Below are positions 42,018 through 50,744 of a stretch of 64,000 nucleotides of DNA, one piece after another. The stretch lies in NCBI GenBank assembly GCA_910589055.1, contig CAJURN010000002.1, positions 62,909 through 126,908 of the forward strand. Direction: 5' to 3'. This DNA is from an uncultured Muribaculaceae bacterium. Its GTDB lineage: Bacteria > Bacteroidota > Bacteroidia > Bacteroidales > Muribaculaceae. The translations under genes and the position numbers were made by a program. The number at the start of each line of letters is the position of its first letter. The stretch's first letter is position 1. The notes below the pieces were generated by a model, which saw nothing but the letters and a program-made list of their open reading frames with translations, had not been told where the DNA came from and did no database searches.

Positions 42018-42539
42018 ATGCAATTTCAGGAAGTAATCAAGGATCGTTTTTCCTGCCGCAACTATTCCGGCAAGGAAGTAAGCCCGGAAACACTCCGGCA
42101 GATAATGGAAGCCGTGCATTTGGCACCTTCCGCCTGCAACCGCCAGCCCTGGCGCTTTATCGTGATTTCACGCCCGGATGATGGCGAAGGACGTAAAGCC
42201 GTTATCGACAGCTACAACCGCCAGTGGATTGAAACCGCCCCGGTTTATATCATTGCCTGCGGACTCCCCGGCGAGGCATGGGTACGCCCCTTCGACGGCA
42301 AGAACCACACCGACGTGGATGTTTCCATCGCCGTAGAGCATCTTTGCCTTGCCGCGACATCCCTCGGCCTCGGCACTTGCTGGGTGTGCAATTTCGACCC
42401 TGCCGTGCTCCGTCAGGGACTCGGCCTCGGCGAAGAACTCGACCCGATTGCGATCATTCCCCTCGGTTATCCTGCCGAAGGCACCGTAGTTCCCGAAAAG
42501 AAACGCAAGGACTATTCCGAAATAGTGGTATGCCGCTGA
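42018..42539 (+). CDS. Nitroreductase-family flavoprotein
   Basis: A 173-residue FMN-dependent oxidoreductase. The N-terminal signature FQEVIKDRFSCRNYSGKEVS and the APSACNRQPWRFIVI FMN-binding motif are clear, and AATSLGLGTCWVCNFDP is the typical second FMN region. Physiological substrate unknown. The next gene starts within its last codons (10-bp overlap). Confidence 0.9.
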   Translation: MQFQEVIKDRFSCRNYSGKEVSPETLRQIMEAVHLAPSACNRQPWRFIVISRPDDGEGRKAVIDSYNRQWIETAPVYIIACGLPGEAWVRPFDGKNHTDVDVSIAVEHLCLAATSLGLGTCWVCNFDPAVLRQGLGLGEELDPIAIIPLGYPAEGTVVPEKKRKDYSEIVVCR

Positions 42540-43075
42540 AAGCGATCCGTACACTGCGCCGCGCCGCGGCCTTGACATTGCTTGCCGCCGCGGCCATGCT
42601 GCCGTGGGGATGCAACACCACGGGCTGCTACGACAACCAAAGCTCTATTCCGCTGGCCGAATTTATGTCGGGACAGGGCGAGAAGATTGCCGTGAGCGGA
42701 TTGGAAATCCATGGCGTGGGCGCTCCCAACGATTCTCTTCTCGCCGGAGGTGAGGGCAGCAATCTTTCGGAGGTATACCTGCCCATGCGTTCCACCCACG
42801 ACAATACCACCTGGTGCTTCCACTATACTCAGGAAGGGCTGGATGACCCGGCGCTGAACGATACAATAAGTTTCGGCTACGATTCCGAGCCGTATTTCGC
42901 ATCGGAAGAGTGCGGAGCCATGTACCGCTACCGCATCCGCAAGGTCATCCACACGACACATCTTGTCGATTCGGTGGTGATTCTGGATTCGCTCATCACC
43001 AATGCCGACATCGTAACTATTCAAATCTATTTCCACACAGCCGATGAGCAGCCTGACGAACAACCGGAAGAATAA
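42530..43075 (+). CDS. DUF6452-family lipoprotein
   Basis: A 181-residue lipoprotein, with the ATG at 42530 overlapping the nitroreductase stop; the longer frame to 42278 reads through the nitroreductase gene and is rejected. Lipobox Cys28 (MLPWGC) is followed by NTTGCYDNQSSIPLAEF, the opening pattern of DUF6452. The remainder is a beta-sandwich (EVYLPMRSTHDNTTWCFHYT). It is paired with a DUF6048 gene, the usual partner in Bacteroides. Function unknown, probably outer-envelope. Confidence 0.78.
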   Translation: MPLKAIRTLRRAAALTLLAAAAMLPWGCNTTGCYDNQSSIPLAEFMSGQGEKIAVSGLEIHGVGAPNDSLLAGGEGSNLSEVYLPMRSTHDNTTWCFHYTQEGLDDPALNDTISFGYDSEPYFASEECGAMYRYRIRKVIHTTHLVDSVVILDSLITNADIVTIQIYFHTADEQPDEQPEE

Positions 43076-44102
43076 GCGCCGGGTACCGTGCAACCTGTGC
43101 CGTACTCTGTTTTCGCTGCCTGCATTGGCTCTGCTGCTGATGCTGGCTGCCGCCATCGTGAGCGCTCAGACTCCATCAGGCGACCGCCAGCGCCGACGCA
43201 TGACGCCGGTCAACAATCAGGCCACACAGACGCAATCGGTCAATGAAACCAAGAACGACACGTCGCGCATCAACGCAGCACGCCGCGCCGCATCCACGCG
43301 TGTCGAGGACGCCGACGGCCAGGTCGTGTTCATCGACACGGTGACGGGCGAACGCTGGATTGATTCCATGGCTATGCGCTCCGTGCCCAAGATGCAGTAT
43401 CCGCTGTTTCATTCAATGAGCATTGGCGTGAATATCTGGGATCCCGTGATGCGTGCTTTCGGACAGAAGTACGGCATTGCCGACGCCTTTGTCGAGGCTA
43501 ATCTGCACAACCGTTACATAGTTGTGGCGGAAGTTGGTCTCGGACTCGCCGATTACACTCCGGCTGCCTCCAATTTCACCTTCCGCTCGCCCATGAGCGT
43601 ATACTTCCGTCTCGGAGCAAATTACAATTTTCTCTTCAACTCCAATCCCGACTATCTGATATTCGCCGGTCTGCGCTACGGCTTCACGCCGTTCAGTTAC
43701 AGCATCGACAACATCACTCTTGATTCGCCTTACTGGGGAGAGACTGCGATGTTCAATATTCCGTCGCAGCATGCCACGGCGGGCTGGGGCGAGGTCATAT
43801 TCGGCCTGCGTGTGAAGTTGTGGGGGCCGATTTCAGCCGGATGGACGTTCAAGTACCGCGCCCTGCTGCATGAATCCAAGGCTCCTTATGGCAAGCCGTG
43901 GTATGTTCCCGGCTATGGAAGCCGCACCGCTCCGGTGTCAGGCTCGTTCTCGATAGTGTACACAATTCCCGGAAAGAAAATCGTCCGCGTTCCTGACGAG
44001 CCTGTGGTATCGCTTGGCGACGCTTATCGTCCCGAGGCCGGCACTGCCGTTCAGGATTCCGAAGCCGGAGATTTATCCCAAGATTCCATACAGCTGCAAT
44101 GA
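43044..44102 (+). CDS. DUF6048-family outer-membrane protein
   Basis: A 352-residue exported protein with a basic N-terminal region and hydrophobic signal segment (about 20-42, ending VSAQ), a linker rich in Arg/Asn/Gln (43-110), then a beta-barrel-like domain (MSIGVNIWDPVMRAFGQKYG, DYLIFAGLRYGFTPFSYSID, HESKAPYGKPWYVPGYG). The last motif is typical of DUF6048. It overlaps the DUF6452 gene by 32 bp and the SDR gene by 4 bp (ATGA). Its function is not known; the conserved pairing suggests the two proteins work together. Confidence 0.78.
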   Translation: MSSLTNNRKNKRRVPCNLCRTLFSLPALALLLMLAAAIVSAQTPSGDRQRRRMTPVNNQATQTQSVNETKNDTSRINAARRAASTRVEDADGQVVFIDTVTGERWIDSMAMRSVPKMQYPLFHSMSIGVNIWDPVMRAFGQKYGIADAFVEANLHNRYIVVAEVGLGLADYTPAASNFTFRSPMSVYFRLGANYNFLFNSNPDYLIFAGLRYGFTPFSYSIDNITLDSPYWGETAMFNIPSQHATAGWGEVIFGLRVKLWGPISAGWTFKYRALLHESKAPYGKPWYVPGYGSRTAPVSGSFSIVYTIPGKKIVRVPDEPVVSLGDAYRPEAGTAVQDSEAGDLSQDSIQLQ

Positions 44103-44848
44103 AAAGTATAATTATTATAGGTGCATCGTCGGGTATAGGACGCCAGGTGGCACTTATTTTCGTCCGGATGGGCTGGCGTGTCGGAGTTGCCGCGCGCAGT
44201 CTCGACAAGTTGCTTGAGCTTCAATCGACTTGTCCCGAGCGGATTTTCTGCAAGGACATCGACGTGACTGCGCCGGATGCGGTCGAACGTTTCGAAGCGT
44301 TGGTGGAACAGACCGGAGGCATGGATGCCATGCTTTATTGCGCCGGGTGCGGGTGGTCGAACCCCGAACTTGACCCGGCTCTCGACCGACGCACTATTGA
44401 CGTGAACGTAAGCGGATTCACGGCTATCGTCACCGCTGCCTACCGCTATTTCCGCCGCCGACAGATTCCCGGCGGCCGCATTGCCGCCATCACATCCGTG
44501 GCCGGAACAAAAGGGCTCGGGGTGTCGGCGGCATATTCAGCCACAAAACGCTATCAGTGGACCTATCTCCAGGCCCTCCGGCAGCTCGCCTCGATTCAGA
44601 AGGTGAGTGTCAGCATCACCGATATCCGCCCCGGATTTGTCGACACCGACCTGCTCGGCCACGACCGCAGCAGCTATCCGATGCTCATGAGCACGGCATA
44701 CGTCGCTCCGCGGATTGTACGTGCCATCCTGCGGCGCCGCTCGGTTGCAGTGATTGATTCCCGCTGGGCTGTACTGACAGCTCTTTGGCGCATGATTCCC
44801 GACGTCCTGTGGCGCAGGCTGCCGGTGGATTTCCCAAATGTTAAGTAA
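44099..44848 (+). CDS. Short-chain dehydrogenase/reductase
   Basis: A 249-residue NAD(P)-dependent SDR. The cofactor motif is GASSGIG (8-14), the catalytic Ser is in AITSVAG, and Tyr/Lys are in AAYSATKRYQ. Substrate is not predictable from sequence. It closes the DUF4199 operon and is distinct from the two SDRs on the opposite strand near 48 kb. Confidence 0.88.
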   Translation: MKSIIIIGASSGIGRQVALIFVRMGWRVGVAARSLDKLLELQSTCPERIFCKDIDVTAPDAVERFEALVEQTGGMDAMLYCAGCGWSNPELDPALDRRTIDVNVSGFTAIVTAAYRYFRRRQIPGGRIAAITSVAGTKGLGVSAAYSATKRYQWTYLQALRQLASIQKVSVSITDIRPGFVDTDLLGHDRSSYPMLMSTAYVAPRIVRAILRRRSVAVIDSRWAVLTALWRMIPDVLWRRLPVDFPNVK

Positions 44849-45017
44849 AATTGGCATGCTTTCTTACGAATTGTAAGTGTTTTGTGACGTTTTGTGCATT
44901 TATCTCCACTTATCGCATTTTTTAAGTAAAAATATTTGCTCAATACGTAAGTAATCCATTACTTTGCATGTCATTTCCAATGTATTCCAATTATATATCA
45001 TAATAATTTCGTTCCTA
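44849..45017 (+). promoter_or_regulatory. Promoter region of the Omp28-like gene
   Basis: TTTG (44935-44938), 20 bp, TTACTTTG (44959-44966), one mismatch from the -7 consensus. The leader is about 45 nt. A short CTTAC/GTAAG hairpin near 44863-44877 could weakly end the preceding operon. Confidence 0.65.
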
Positions 45018-47017
45018 ATGAAAAAACTTTACTCTCATTGGTGCTTGCCATGGCGTTTGGCATGACTTGTTCCGCTGCGGACTTTGTCGCCACACCCACG
45101 GTAAAGACACTCCCCGTATCAACAGATTCGCGTCTGAACCTTGCCACTTCTCCCGAGTTTAAAATCAACTCCGCAGAGAATCTTGCCGCTTCTGTTTCGC
45201 GTGCTACCGAATCCATCAATTTTACTCTTGCTGATTCTCCGTACAGTTATGGAGGCTTCAAAGATGTAGCCATGGGTGACTCTGTTGCCTTCATTATGGA
45301 ATTTGACAAGGCAAACACTGAGTTTTTTGCCGGAAATTCAATAACAGGTTTCTTCGCTTATTCAGCCGTAAACACCCGTCTGGGAATGAATACCATCATA
45401 AATGCTACGGTTTTCATTACAGAAGATCTTGGCGAAGAGCCTTTCTATACTCAGAAAGTGAAATTCGGAACTGATTATCTTACACAGAATGTATTCACAC
45501 TTGACACTCCTTTGAAAATTGAGTCCGGTAAGACTTTCTTCATCGGTATCAAATACAAAGTCTCCAGTAATTTCGACTACTATTTCGTTTATGACGGAGC
45601 CTATCATGACTCTGATGCAGGAGGCTACTACGGAGTACTCACTAAAGACGATCCCCAATGGTTCTGGGGCAATATGTCGTCACAAGTTGGTTTCTGGTGT
45701 CAGGGCGTTACTATTACAGGTGACAGCATGCCTCATGACCGTGCCGATATCCCTGCCACAAGCGCTCCTCTGGTGCTTGCAAAAGACCAGTCAACTTATT
45801 ATATCGCCCTCGTGCGCAACAAAGCGGCCAATGCGATTTCAAATGTTGAAGTGACAACTCAGGTAGCCAATCAGACTCCCGTCACACAGACAGTCAATCT
45901 CGCTTCGCCCATCGGCTATGGCTCGACAGCGCAGATTCAGTTGACAAATATAGTTTGCTCAAGCGTAGGTGCAAACATCCCCATGACTTCCAAGATTACC
46001 AAAATCAACGGCCAGCCCAACAACGATACTTCCGTATCCACAACACTGCTCACATGTATGGACAGCAATACCGGCTACGACCGTAAGGTAGTTGTAGAGG
46101 AAGGAACCGGTACTTGGTGCGGTTGGTGTCCTCTCGGTTATTCCACTATGGAAAGCCTGCGAGAGAAGTATTCCGATATTATCCCTGTCGCAGTGCATGC
46201 AGGTTCACCTGACGAGCCTATGCTTTCGGCTACCTATGCTCCTGTGGCTGCCGCATTTTTTAGCGGCTATCCCAGTGCGGTAATGAACCGTTATACATCT
46301 GTAGATATCCAGTCGCTTGAGGCGGTTGAACAGTATTATAACGCTTTCAAGAGCATCCCCGCAATTGCAGACGTGAAACTCAGTTTCATGCCCAACGACG
46401 ATTGGTCCACCATTCAGCTCACAGCTTCTGCAACATTCGCTTTCGACTACACAAACAACGATACTTTCCAGTTTGCTTATGTCCTGACTGAGGATAATGT
46501 AGGTCCTTACACTCAGCAGAACTATGCTTCAGGATATAGCGATTATTCCGGAACAGTATGGTACGACCAGCCTGAAGAGGTCGATCTTATCTTCAACGAT
46601 GTTGCGCGTGACATCAAGGATGGATTCGGTCTGAGCAACTCTCTGCCTGCCAACATCACCAAGGGTCAGGTTGTGACACACAGCACAACAATGAGCACTG
46701 CCAATATCTCTAATGTCAATAATATGAACATGGCAGTATACCTTATCAATACCACAACCGGTATGATTGAGAACGCTGCCATGATTAAGGCCGCTCAGGC
46801 TGCCGGTGTCACAAACGCAGTTGTTGAAAACGACAATGTTACCGTGACAACAGTCAACGGCGGTATCACCGTTGAAGGCGACGTTGAAAACGTTGATGTA
46901 TATGGTATCGACGGACGTCACGTGGCTCATTCAAAGGCTGCAGGTACAATCAACCTCGCAGGTGGTCTCTATATCGTTAAAGCCAACGACACCACTGTAA
47001 AGGTAGTTGTGAAATAA
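45018..47017 (+). CDS. Omp28/thioredoxin-like secreted protein with apparent frameshift at the start
   Basis: The open frame (45038-47017) begins inside a signal peptide with TTG. The natural ATG at 45018 is followed by six A and is out of frame; with seven A it would read MKKTLLSLVLAMAFGMTCSA, a standard signal peptide. The product (about 666 residues if repaired) has an N-terminal beta domain, a thioredoxin-like Omp28 domain with CGWC (VEEGTGTWCGWCPLGYSTME) at about 345-500, and a type IX-like tail (VYGIDGRHVAHS ... GLYIVKANDTTVKVVVK). The CxxC suggests a redox role outside the inner membrane. Whether the lost A is real or a sequencing error cannot be decided here. Confidence 0.75.
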
Positions 47018-47044
47018 TCCCATCACAGATATACACTGAAACGC

Positions 47045-47072
47045 GACGGGGGTGCCATATGGCACCCCCGTC
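47045..47072. terminator. Bidirectional terminator between convergent transcripts
   Basis: A perfect 28-bp palindrome (GACGGGGGTGCCAT and its complement) lies between the Omp28-like gene and the last SDR of the minus-strand operon. No strong T-run accompanies it on either side. Confidence 0.7.
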
Positions 47073-47097
47073 GTCGTGTTTCAAAGCCTTGTCGTCG

Positions 47098-47931
47098 TCA
47101 CACGAAAGGTTGTCGTGATGAGGGAATGTCGAGAGCTGCCATAGCGTCGCGGAGGATGCGATGGACTTCCGGCGAGTTGTAGGACGTCGGGATTGCCCGG
47201 CATTTATGGAGGGTGAATATAAAGCCCGATACAGGGCAGTCGGCCGCGTGCACAGCCGGAGCGGCACCCTCGGAAGTGGTGTAGATGACAGGGCGGAAAA
47301 AGCGTGCGCTCAGCCGGTCGATAAGCGGATTGCCCATCGTAATCATTCCTGAGTCGACAATCCCGGGGTCGGAGCAGTTGGCGCGGATGCCATCCTCCCG
47401 TGATGCGAGATATGCGCAGTAGGCCGCAATCAATTTCTTGCTCAGTCCATAGGTAGTGAATCTGCCGTGGTGATTGACAGCCCGGTCGGCCCAGTCGGCA
47501 TGGATGCGGGCTATTTTGCGTGTTACGGAAGTGGTGAACACCACCGATGCGTCGCCTGCCATTGAGCCAAGCAGCAGTTCCGTAAGCAGCATGGGCGATA
47601 GGAAATTGGTCTGCATGGCCGATTCATAGCCATCGCGTGTCATCCGAACTTTGCCTGGCATCGTGCCTGCGTTGTGGAAAAGTCCGCGGATTCTTATGTG
47701 ACCGGCCTTTATTCTTTCGGCAAAATTGCGTACCGATTCAAAGGACTCGAGGTCAAGCTCTTCGGCATACATCCGGTCATATCCGGATTCACGTATCATC
47801 TGCCGGGCTTTGTCAAGGTTGCGACAGGCGAGGATTATTAGCTTGCCGCGCTTGAGCAGTTCTGATACGATGGCCTGTCCTATGCCACCGGTCGCGCCGG
47901 TGACTATGTATGCTTCATATATAGGTGTCAT
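47098..47931 (-). CDS. Short-chain dehydrogenase, last gene of the steroid-type module
   Basis: A 277-residue NAD(P)-dependent SDR of the retinol-dehydrogenase/WWOX-like kind. TGATGGIG (11-18), the LFHNAG strand (84-89), Ser135 (FTTSVT), and Tyr161/Lys165 (TYGLSKK) make a full active site. Its ATG overlaps the stop of the second SDR (4 bp). In this context a hydroxysteroid dehydrogenase acting on a ring or side-chain hydroxyl is plausible, but the substrate is inference. Confidence 0.88.
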   Translation of the reverse strand: MTPIYEAYIVTGATGGIGQAIVSELLKRGKLIILACRNLDKARQMIRESGYDRMYAEELDLESFESVRNFAERIKAGHIRIRGLFHNAGTMPGKVRMTRDGYESAMQTNFLSPMLLTELLLGSMAGDASVVFTTSVTRKIARIHADWADRAVNHHGRFTTYGLSKKLIAAYCAYLASREDGIRANCSDPGIVDSGMITMGNPLIDRLSARFFRPVIYTTSEGAAPAVHAADCPVSGFIFTLHKCRAIPTSYNSPEVHRILRDAMAALDIPSSRQPFV

Positions 47932-48737
47932 TTGTCAAGTCGGTCAAGCAGACGTGTTTTAATCATCATTCGTGCCCATTCAGGCAGGGACGCCACAGCC
48001 ACGATGGCTGTTCGGTTGATAAATCCGTTGATGTATTGGGCTTTGCGGCGGAACATACGGCGAAGAGCCTTGCGCACGAATCCTTCCGGCGTGGCGAGCG
48101 CTCCAACAGTCACCCCGAGTCGCTGGAGATTCTTGGGCAGGCCGAACAGGTCGGTGGCTATACCTCCGGGACAGGCCACCGTCACCGAAACTCCGCGAGG
48201 TTTCATTTCGATGCGGAAAGCGCGGGAGAAAGCTCTCAGATATGCTTTTGTGGCCGAATACATGGCTATGCCGGGCATGGGCATCCAGCACGACATGGAC
48301 GACATGTTGAGTATGAAGCCCTCTCCACGGGCCGAGGCCATGAGCATGCCTACACTGCGGCACAGTTGGGTGACGGCGCGCACGTGGAGGTCGATGTAGA
48401 GATTGATGCGGCGTGGCGAAAGATGCTCCACGGCTCGGAAGTCAAATATTCCGGCGTTGTTGATAAGTATGTAGGGAACGATGTTCCTGTCGTCCAACAC
48501 TTGCATAAGCGTGTCGCACGCGTTGTCGGCTGTAAGGTCGAGGTCAAGGGCTATGGCTTCCACACCAAATTCCTTCCGGAGCGAGTCGGCACACCTCTCG
48601 AGTTCGGCAACCTGGTTGCTGACTCCGAAGATGTTGCAACCCATTTCGGCCAGCGCATGCGCAAAGCGCAGCCCAATGCCCGATGAGGCACCGGTGACGA
48701 CAGCCCAGCGGCCTTTGAGGTCGATTTTCCGGCTCAT
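47928..48737 (-). CDS. Short-chain dehydrogenase, candidate 3-hydroxysteroid dehydrogenase
   Basis: A 269-residue classical SDR. TGASSGIG (15-22), NNAG (93-96), Ser146/147 (NMSSMSCW), Tyr160 and Lys164 (YSATKAY) are present. The C-terminal part (about 235-269) carries a basic amphipathic stretch that resembles the membrane-facing end of 17-beta-HSD12/3-ketoacyl reductase-like SDRs. It overlaps both neighbours by 4 bp. Candidate for the step that sets the 3-hydroxyl after ring reduction, by analogy with known gut Bacteroidota bile-acid clusters; not proven. Confidence 0.88.
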   Translation of the reverse strand: MSRKIDLKGRWAVVTGASSGIGLRFAHALAEMGCNIFGVSNQVAELERCADSLRKEFGVEAIALDLDLTADNACDTLMQVLDDRNIVPYILINNAGIFDFRAVEHLSPRRINLYIDLHVRAVTQLCRSVGMLMASARGEGFILNMSSMSCWMPMPGIAMYSATKAYLRAFSRAFRIEMKPRGVSVTVACPGGIATDLFGLPKNLQRLGVTVGALATPEGFVRKALRRMFRRKAQYINGFINRTAIVAVASLPEWARMMIKTRLLDRLDK

Positions 48738-49972
48738 TTGAGATTGCCCGATTTGATACGCTCGATTTCCTTGACAATGGATTTAGGAAGTCCGTCGACA
48801 CACTTGTGGCAGGCCATTTCGAGCGAGTACATGCGGCCTATGCAGTAGTTGACATGGTCGCAGCCTGAAACTTCCGTATCTCCGGCCTTCATGCGGGCCA
48901 CGAAGTCAGGCATCGCAAGCAGTGCGCGTGCCATCTGCACGAACTCAAAACCTTCGTCAAGCACTTTTTCGATGGATGCACGGGTAGAGCAACCGCCTAC
49001 GTAGATGAGCGGCATGTCGAGCTCACGGCGGAAGATACGGGCGTCGTCAAGGAAGTAGCACTCGCGGTAGGGCACCGTGGGCACCATCATGTGTCCGAAC
49101 ATGCGCACGCCGTATTTGAGCCACCAGCAGTCCATATAATGGGTCATGGTGGTGATAGGCATTTCGCCGCGCATCACGTACATCGGGGCGCGGCTCACGA
49201 AACCGCCGCTCAACACCAAGGCATGTGCGCCGAGGTTCTGAAGCTCTTTGGCAATCGTGAGCGCGTCGTCGATTTCTATGCCGCCCTTGAATCCGTCGCG
49301 CATGTTGGTCTTTACGATGACGCCCATGTCGCTTCCGGCGGCTTTCATCACTTCCTCCATACACATGCGCATGAAACGCATGCGGTTGTCGAGCGAGCCG
49401 CCCCAGCGGTCGCGGCGGTGGTTGGTGTACGGCGAAAGGAACTGGCTTATGAGATAGCCGTGTCCGGCGTGGATTTCAACGCAGTCCATCCCGGCGTCGC
49501 GTGCAAGGCGAACGGCGTCGCCGAATGAGCGTGACATCGCCACGATTTCCTCGTCGCGCATCTTCCTCACCGGAGTAGGGGAGTAGATGTTGAAGCGACC
49601 CGAGGCCGAGATTGGGGTTTCTCCGGCTGTTGACTTGTGCGACATATTGCCGCAGTGGCCGAGCTGAATCGAGGCCTTGGCGCCGGTGGAATGTATCGAG
49701 TCGGTGATGTCGCGCAGCGACGGTATGATTTCGGGACGCATCCAAAGTTGGCGGGGGAATGAGAGTCCGTTGCGCGTCACCGAGGCGTAGGCCAGGGTTG
49801 TCATGCCCACACCACCTTCAGCCACCGACATGTGATAGTCCTTCAGCTCCTGAGAGGGGCTGTTGCCGGGGCACATTCCTTCGAAGGCCGCCGAGCGGAT
49901 GGTTCGGTTGCGGAGAGTCACCGGTCCGATCTGTGCCGGTGTGAAAAGTTTTGAATCCGGATATTTTTCCAT
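48734..49972 (-). CDS. Old Yellow Enzyme-type NADH:flavin oxidoreductase, 5-beta-reductase-like
   Basis: A 412-residue FMN barrel of the BaiCD/BaiH/2,4-dienoyl-CoA reductase group. It starts LFTPAQIGPVTLRNRTIRSA and has the catalytic pair His168/His171 and Tyr173 in EIHAGHGYLISQFLSP, then NHRRDRWGGSLDNR. Four cysteines near the end (Cys371, 377, 388, 391) could bind a 4Fe-4S cluster, although the spacing (x5, x10, x2) differs from the classical one. The second (FAD) half of BaiCD-type proteins is absent; this shorter form is what I recall for 5-beta-reductases and steroid ene-reductases of gut Bacteroidota. One bp separates it from the 5-alpha-reductase homologue. Confidence 0.85.
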   Translation of the reverse strand: MEKYPDSKLFTPAQIGPVTLRNRTIRSAAFEGMCPGNSPSQELKDYHMSVAEGGVGMTTLAYASVTRNGLSFPRQLWMRPEIIPSLRDITDSIHSTGAKASIQLGHCGNMSHKSTAGETPISASGRFNIYSPTPVRKMRDEEIVAMSRSFGDAVRLARDAGMDCVEIHAGHGYLISQFLSPYTNHRRDRWGGSLDNRMRFMRMCMEEVMKAAGSDMGVIVKTNMRDGFKGGIEIDDALTIAKELQNLGAHALVLSGGFVSRAPMYVMRGEMPITTMTHYMDCWWLKYGVRMFGHMMVPTVPYRECYFLDDARIFRRELDMPLIYVGGCSTRASIEKVLDEGFEFVQMARALLAMPDFVARMKAGDTEVSGCDHVNYCIGRMYSLEMACHKCVDGLPKSIVKEIERIKSGNLK

Positions 49973-49973
49973 G

Positions 49974-50744
49974 TCAGTAGATATAAGGGATTATGCGCCT
50001 GAGTTTAAGCCTGGTAAATTCGTCGCCGAACTCGCTCGTGTAGCGGGCGTGGATTTTTCCGGCTCTCGGGGCGAGGTTGGCAAAGGTCCAAAGGGCGAAC
50101 ACTGCTCCGGCCCACGACCATGTGAGGATTGCGAAACCGGTCCATTCAACAAATTCCCCGAAGTAGTTGGCCGACGACACGTAGCGGAACATGCCGCCGC
50201 GTGGAATATAGTGGCGTGTGTCGCCGGGCTTGCGCAGGTTGCGGATTACGGAATCGCTGTGGATGTTGATTCCCATTCCGGCAAAGAAAACAACCGTGCC
50301 GAGAATAAACTGCCACGAGCCGAGCCATGCGTCGGGATAGCGTCCGGCAGGCGACAGGTAGAAAATCCATCCGCCTTGCATGAGAGCGTTGAGTACGTTG
50401 AATGTGACGCCCATCACGATGATGCTCAGCGGCATGCGTCCGCGTGTGCGAATCAGCAGCGGAAACACGAAGGAGCGCTGGAAGTAATGCAGCTCGAAAA
50501 GTAGGAACATCACCAGCGGGGCAAGTTCACTCCGTCGGTCGGAGAACCACCAGAGCAGCCCCATCGCCACGAATACGGGCGCTTCCATCAGCACCCAGCC
50601 GAGACGGTTGTTGACAGTCGGGCCCCAGCGTCGGGTGTACATCATGCCATATCCGGCCTCCACAAAATGGAGTGCCACAAACACCACGACGGCAACAGCT
50701 GCCATTATGGCAAGAAAGATGTTGAATGTGTGAAGGTCAATCAT
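49974..50744 (-). CDS. 3-oxo-5-alpha-steroid 4-dehydrogenase (5-alpha-reductase) homologue
   Basis: A 256-residue membrane enzyme with six to seven hydrophobic segments. The family signature is clear in the C-terminal half: HSDSVIRNLRKPG, HYIPRGGMFRYVSSANYFGE and FVEWTGFAILTW (Asn193, Tyr194, Glu197, Glu200, Trp201), with the end RLKLRRIIPYIY. The length matches human SRD5A1. These enzymes reduce the delta4 bond of 3-oxo steroids with NADPH. It begins the four-gene module and overlaps the M18 peptidase gene by 4 bp. A trans-enoyl-CoA reductase or methyltransferase-like relative is less likely given the NYFGE-x-x-EW motif. Confidence 0.85.
   Translation of the reverse strand: MIDLHTFNIFLAIMAAVAVVVFVALHFVEAGYGMMYTRRWGPTVNNRLGWVLMEAPVFVAMGLLWWFSDRRSELAPLVMFLLFELHYFQRSFVFPLLIRTRGRMPLSIIVMGVTFNVLNALMQGGWIFYLSPAGRYPDAWLGSWQFILGTVVFFAGMGINIHSDSVIRNLRKPGDTRHYIPRGGMFRYVSSANYFGEFVEWTGFAILTWSWAGAVFALWTFANLAPRAGKIHARYTSEFGDEFTRLKLRRIIPYIY

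Noticed and set aside
42278..42529. N-terminal extension of the DUF6452 lipoprotein
   Set aside because: It lies inside the nitroreductase gene in another frame; the lipoprotein signal begins at 42530.
44099..44848. SDR as part of the steroid-type module
   Set aside because: It is on the other strand in a different operon, separated by a convergent terminator; motif similarity is only at the superfamily level.
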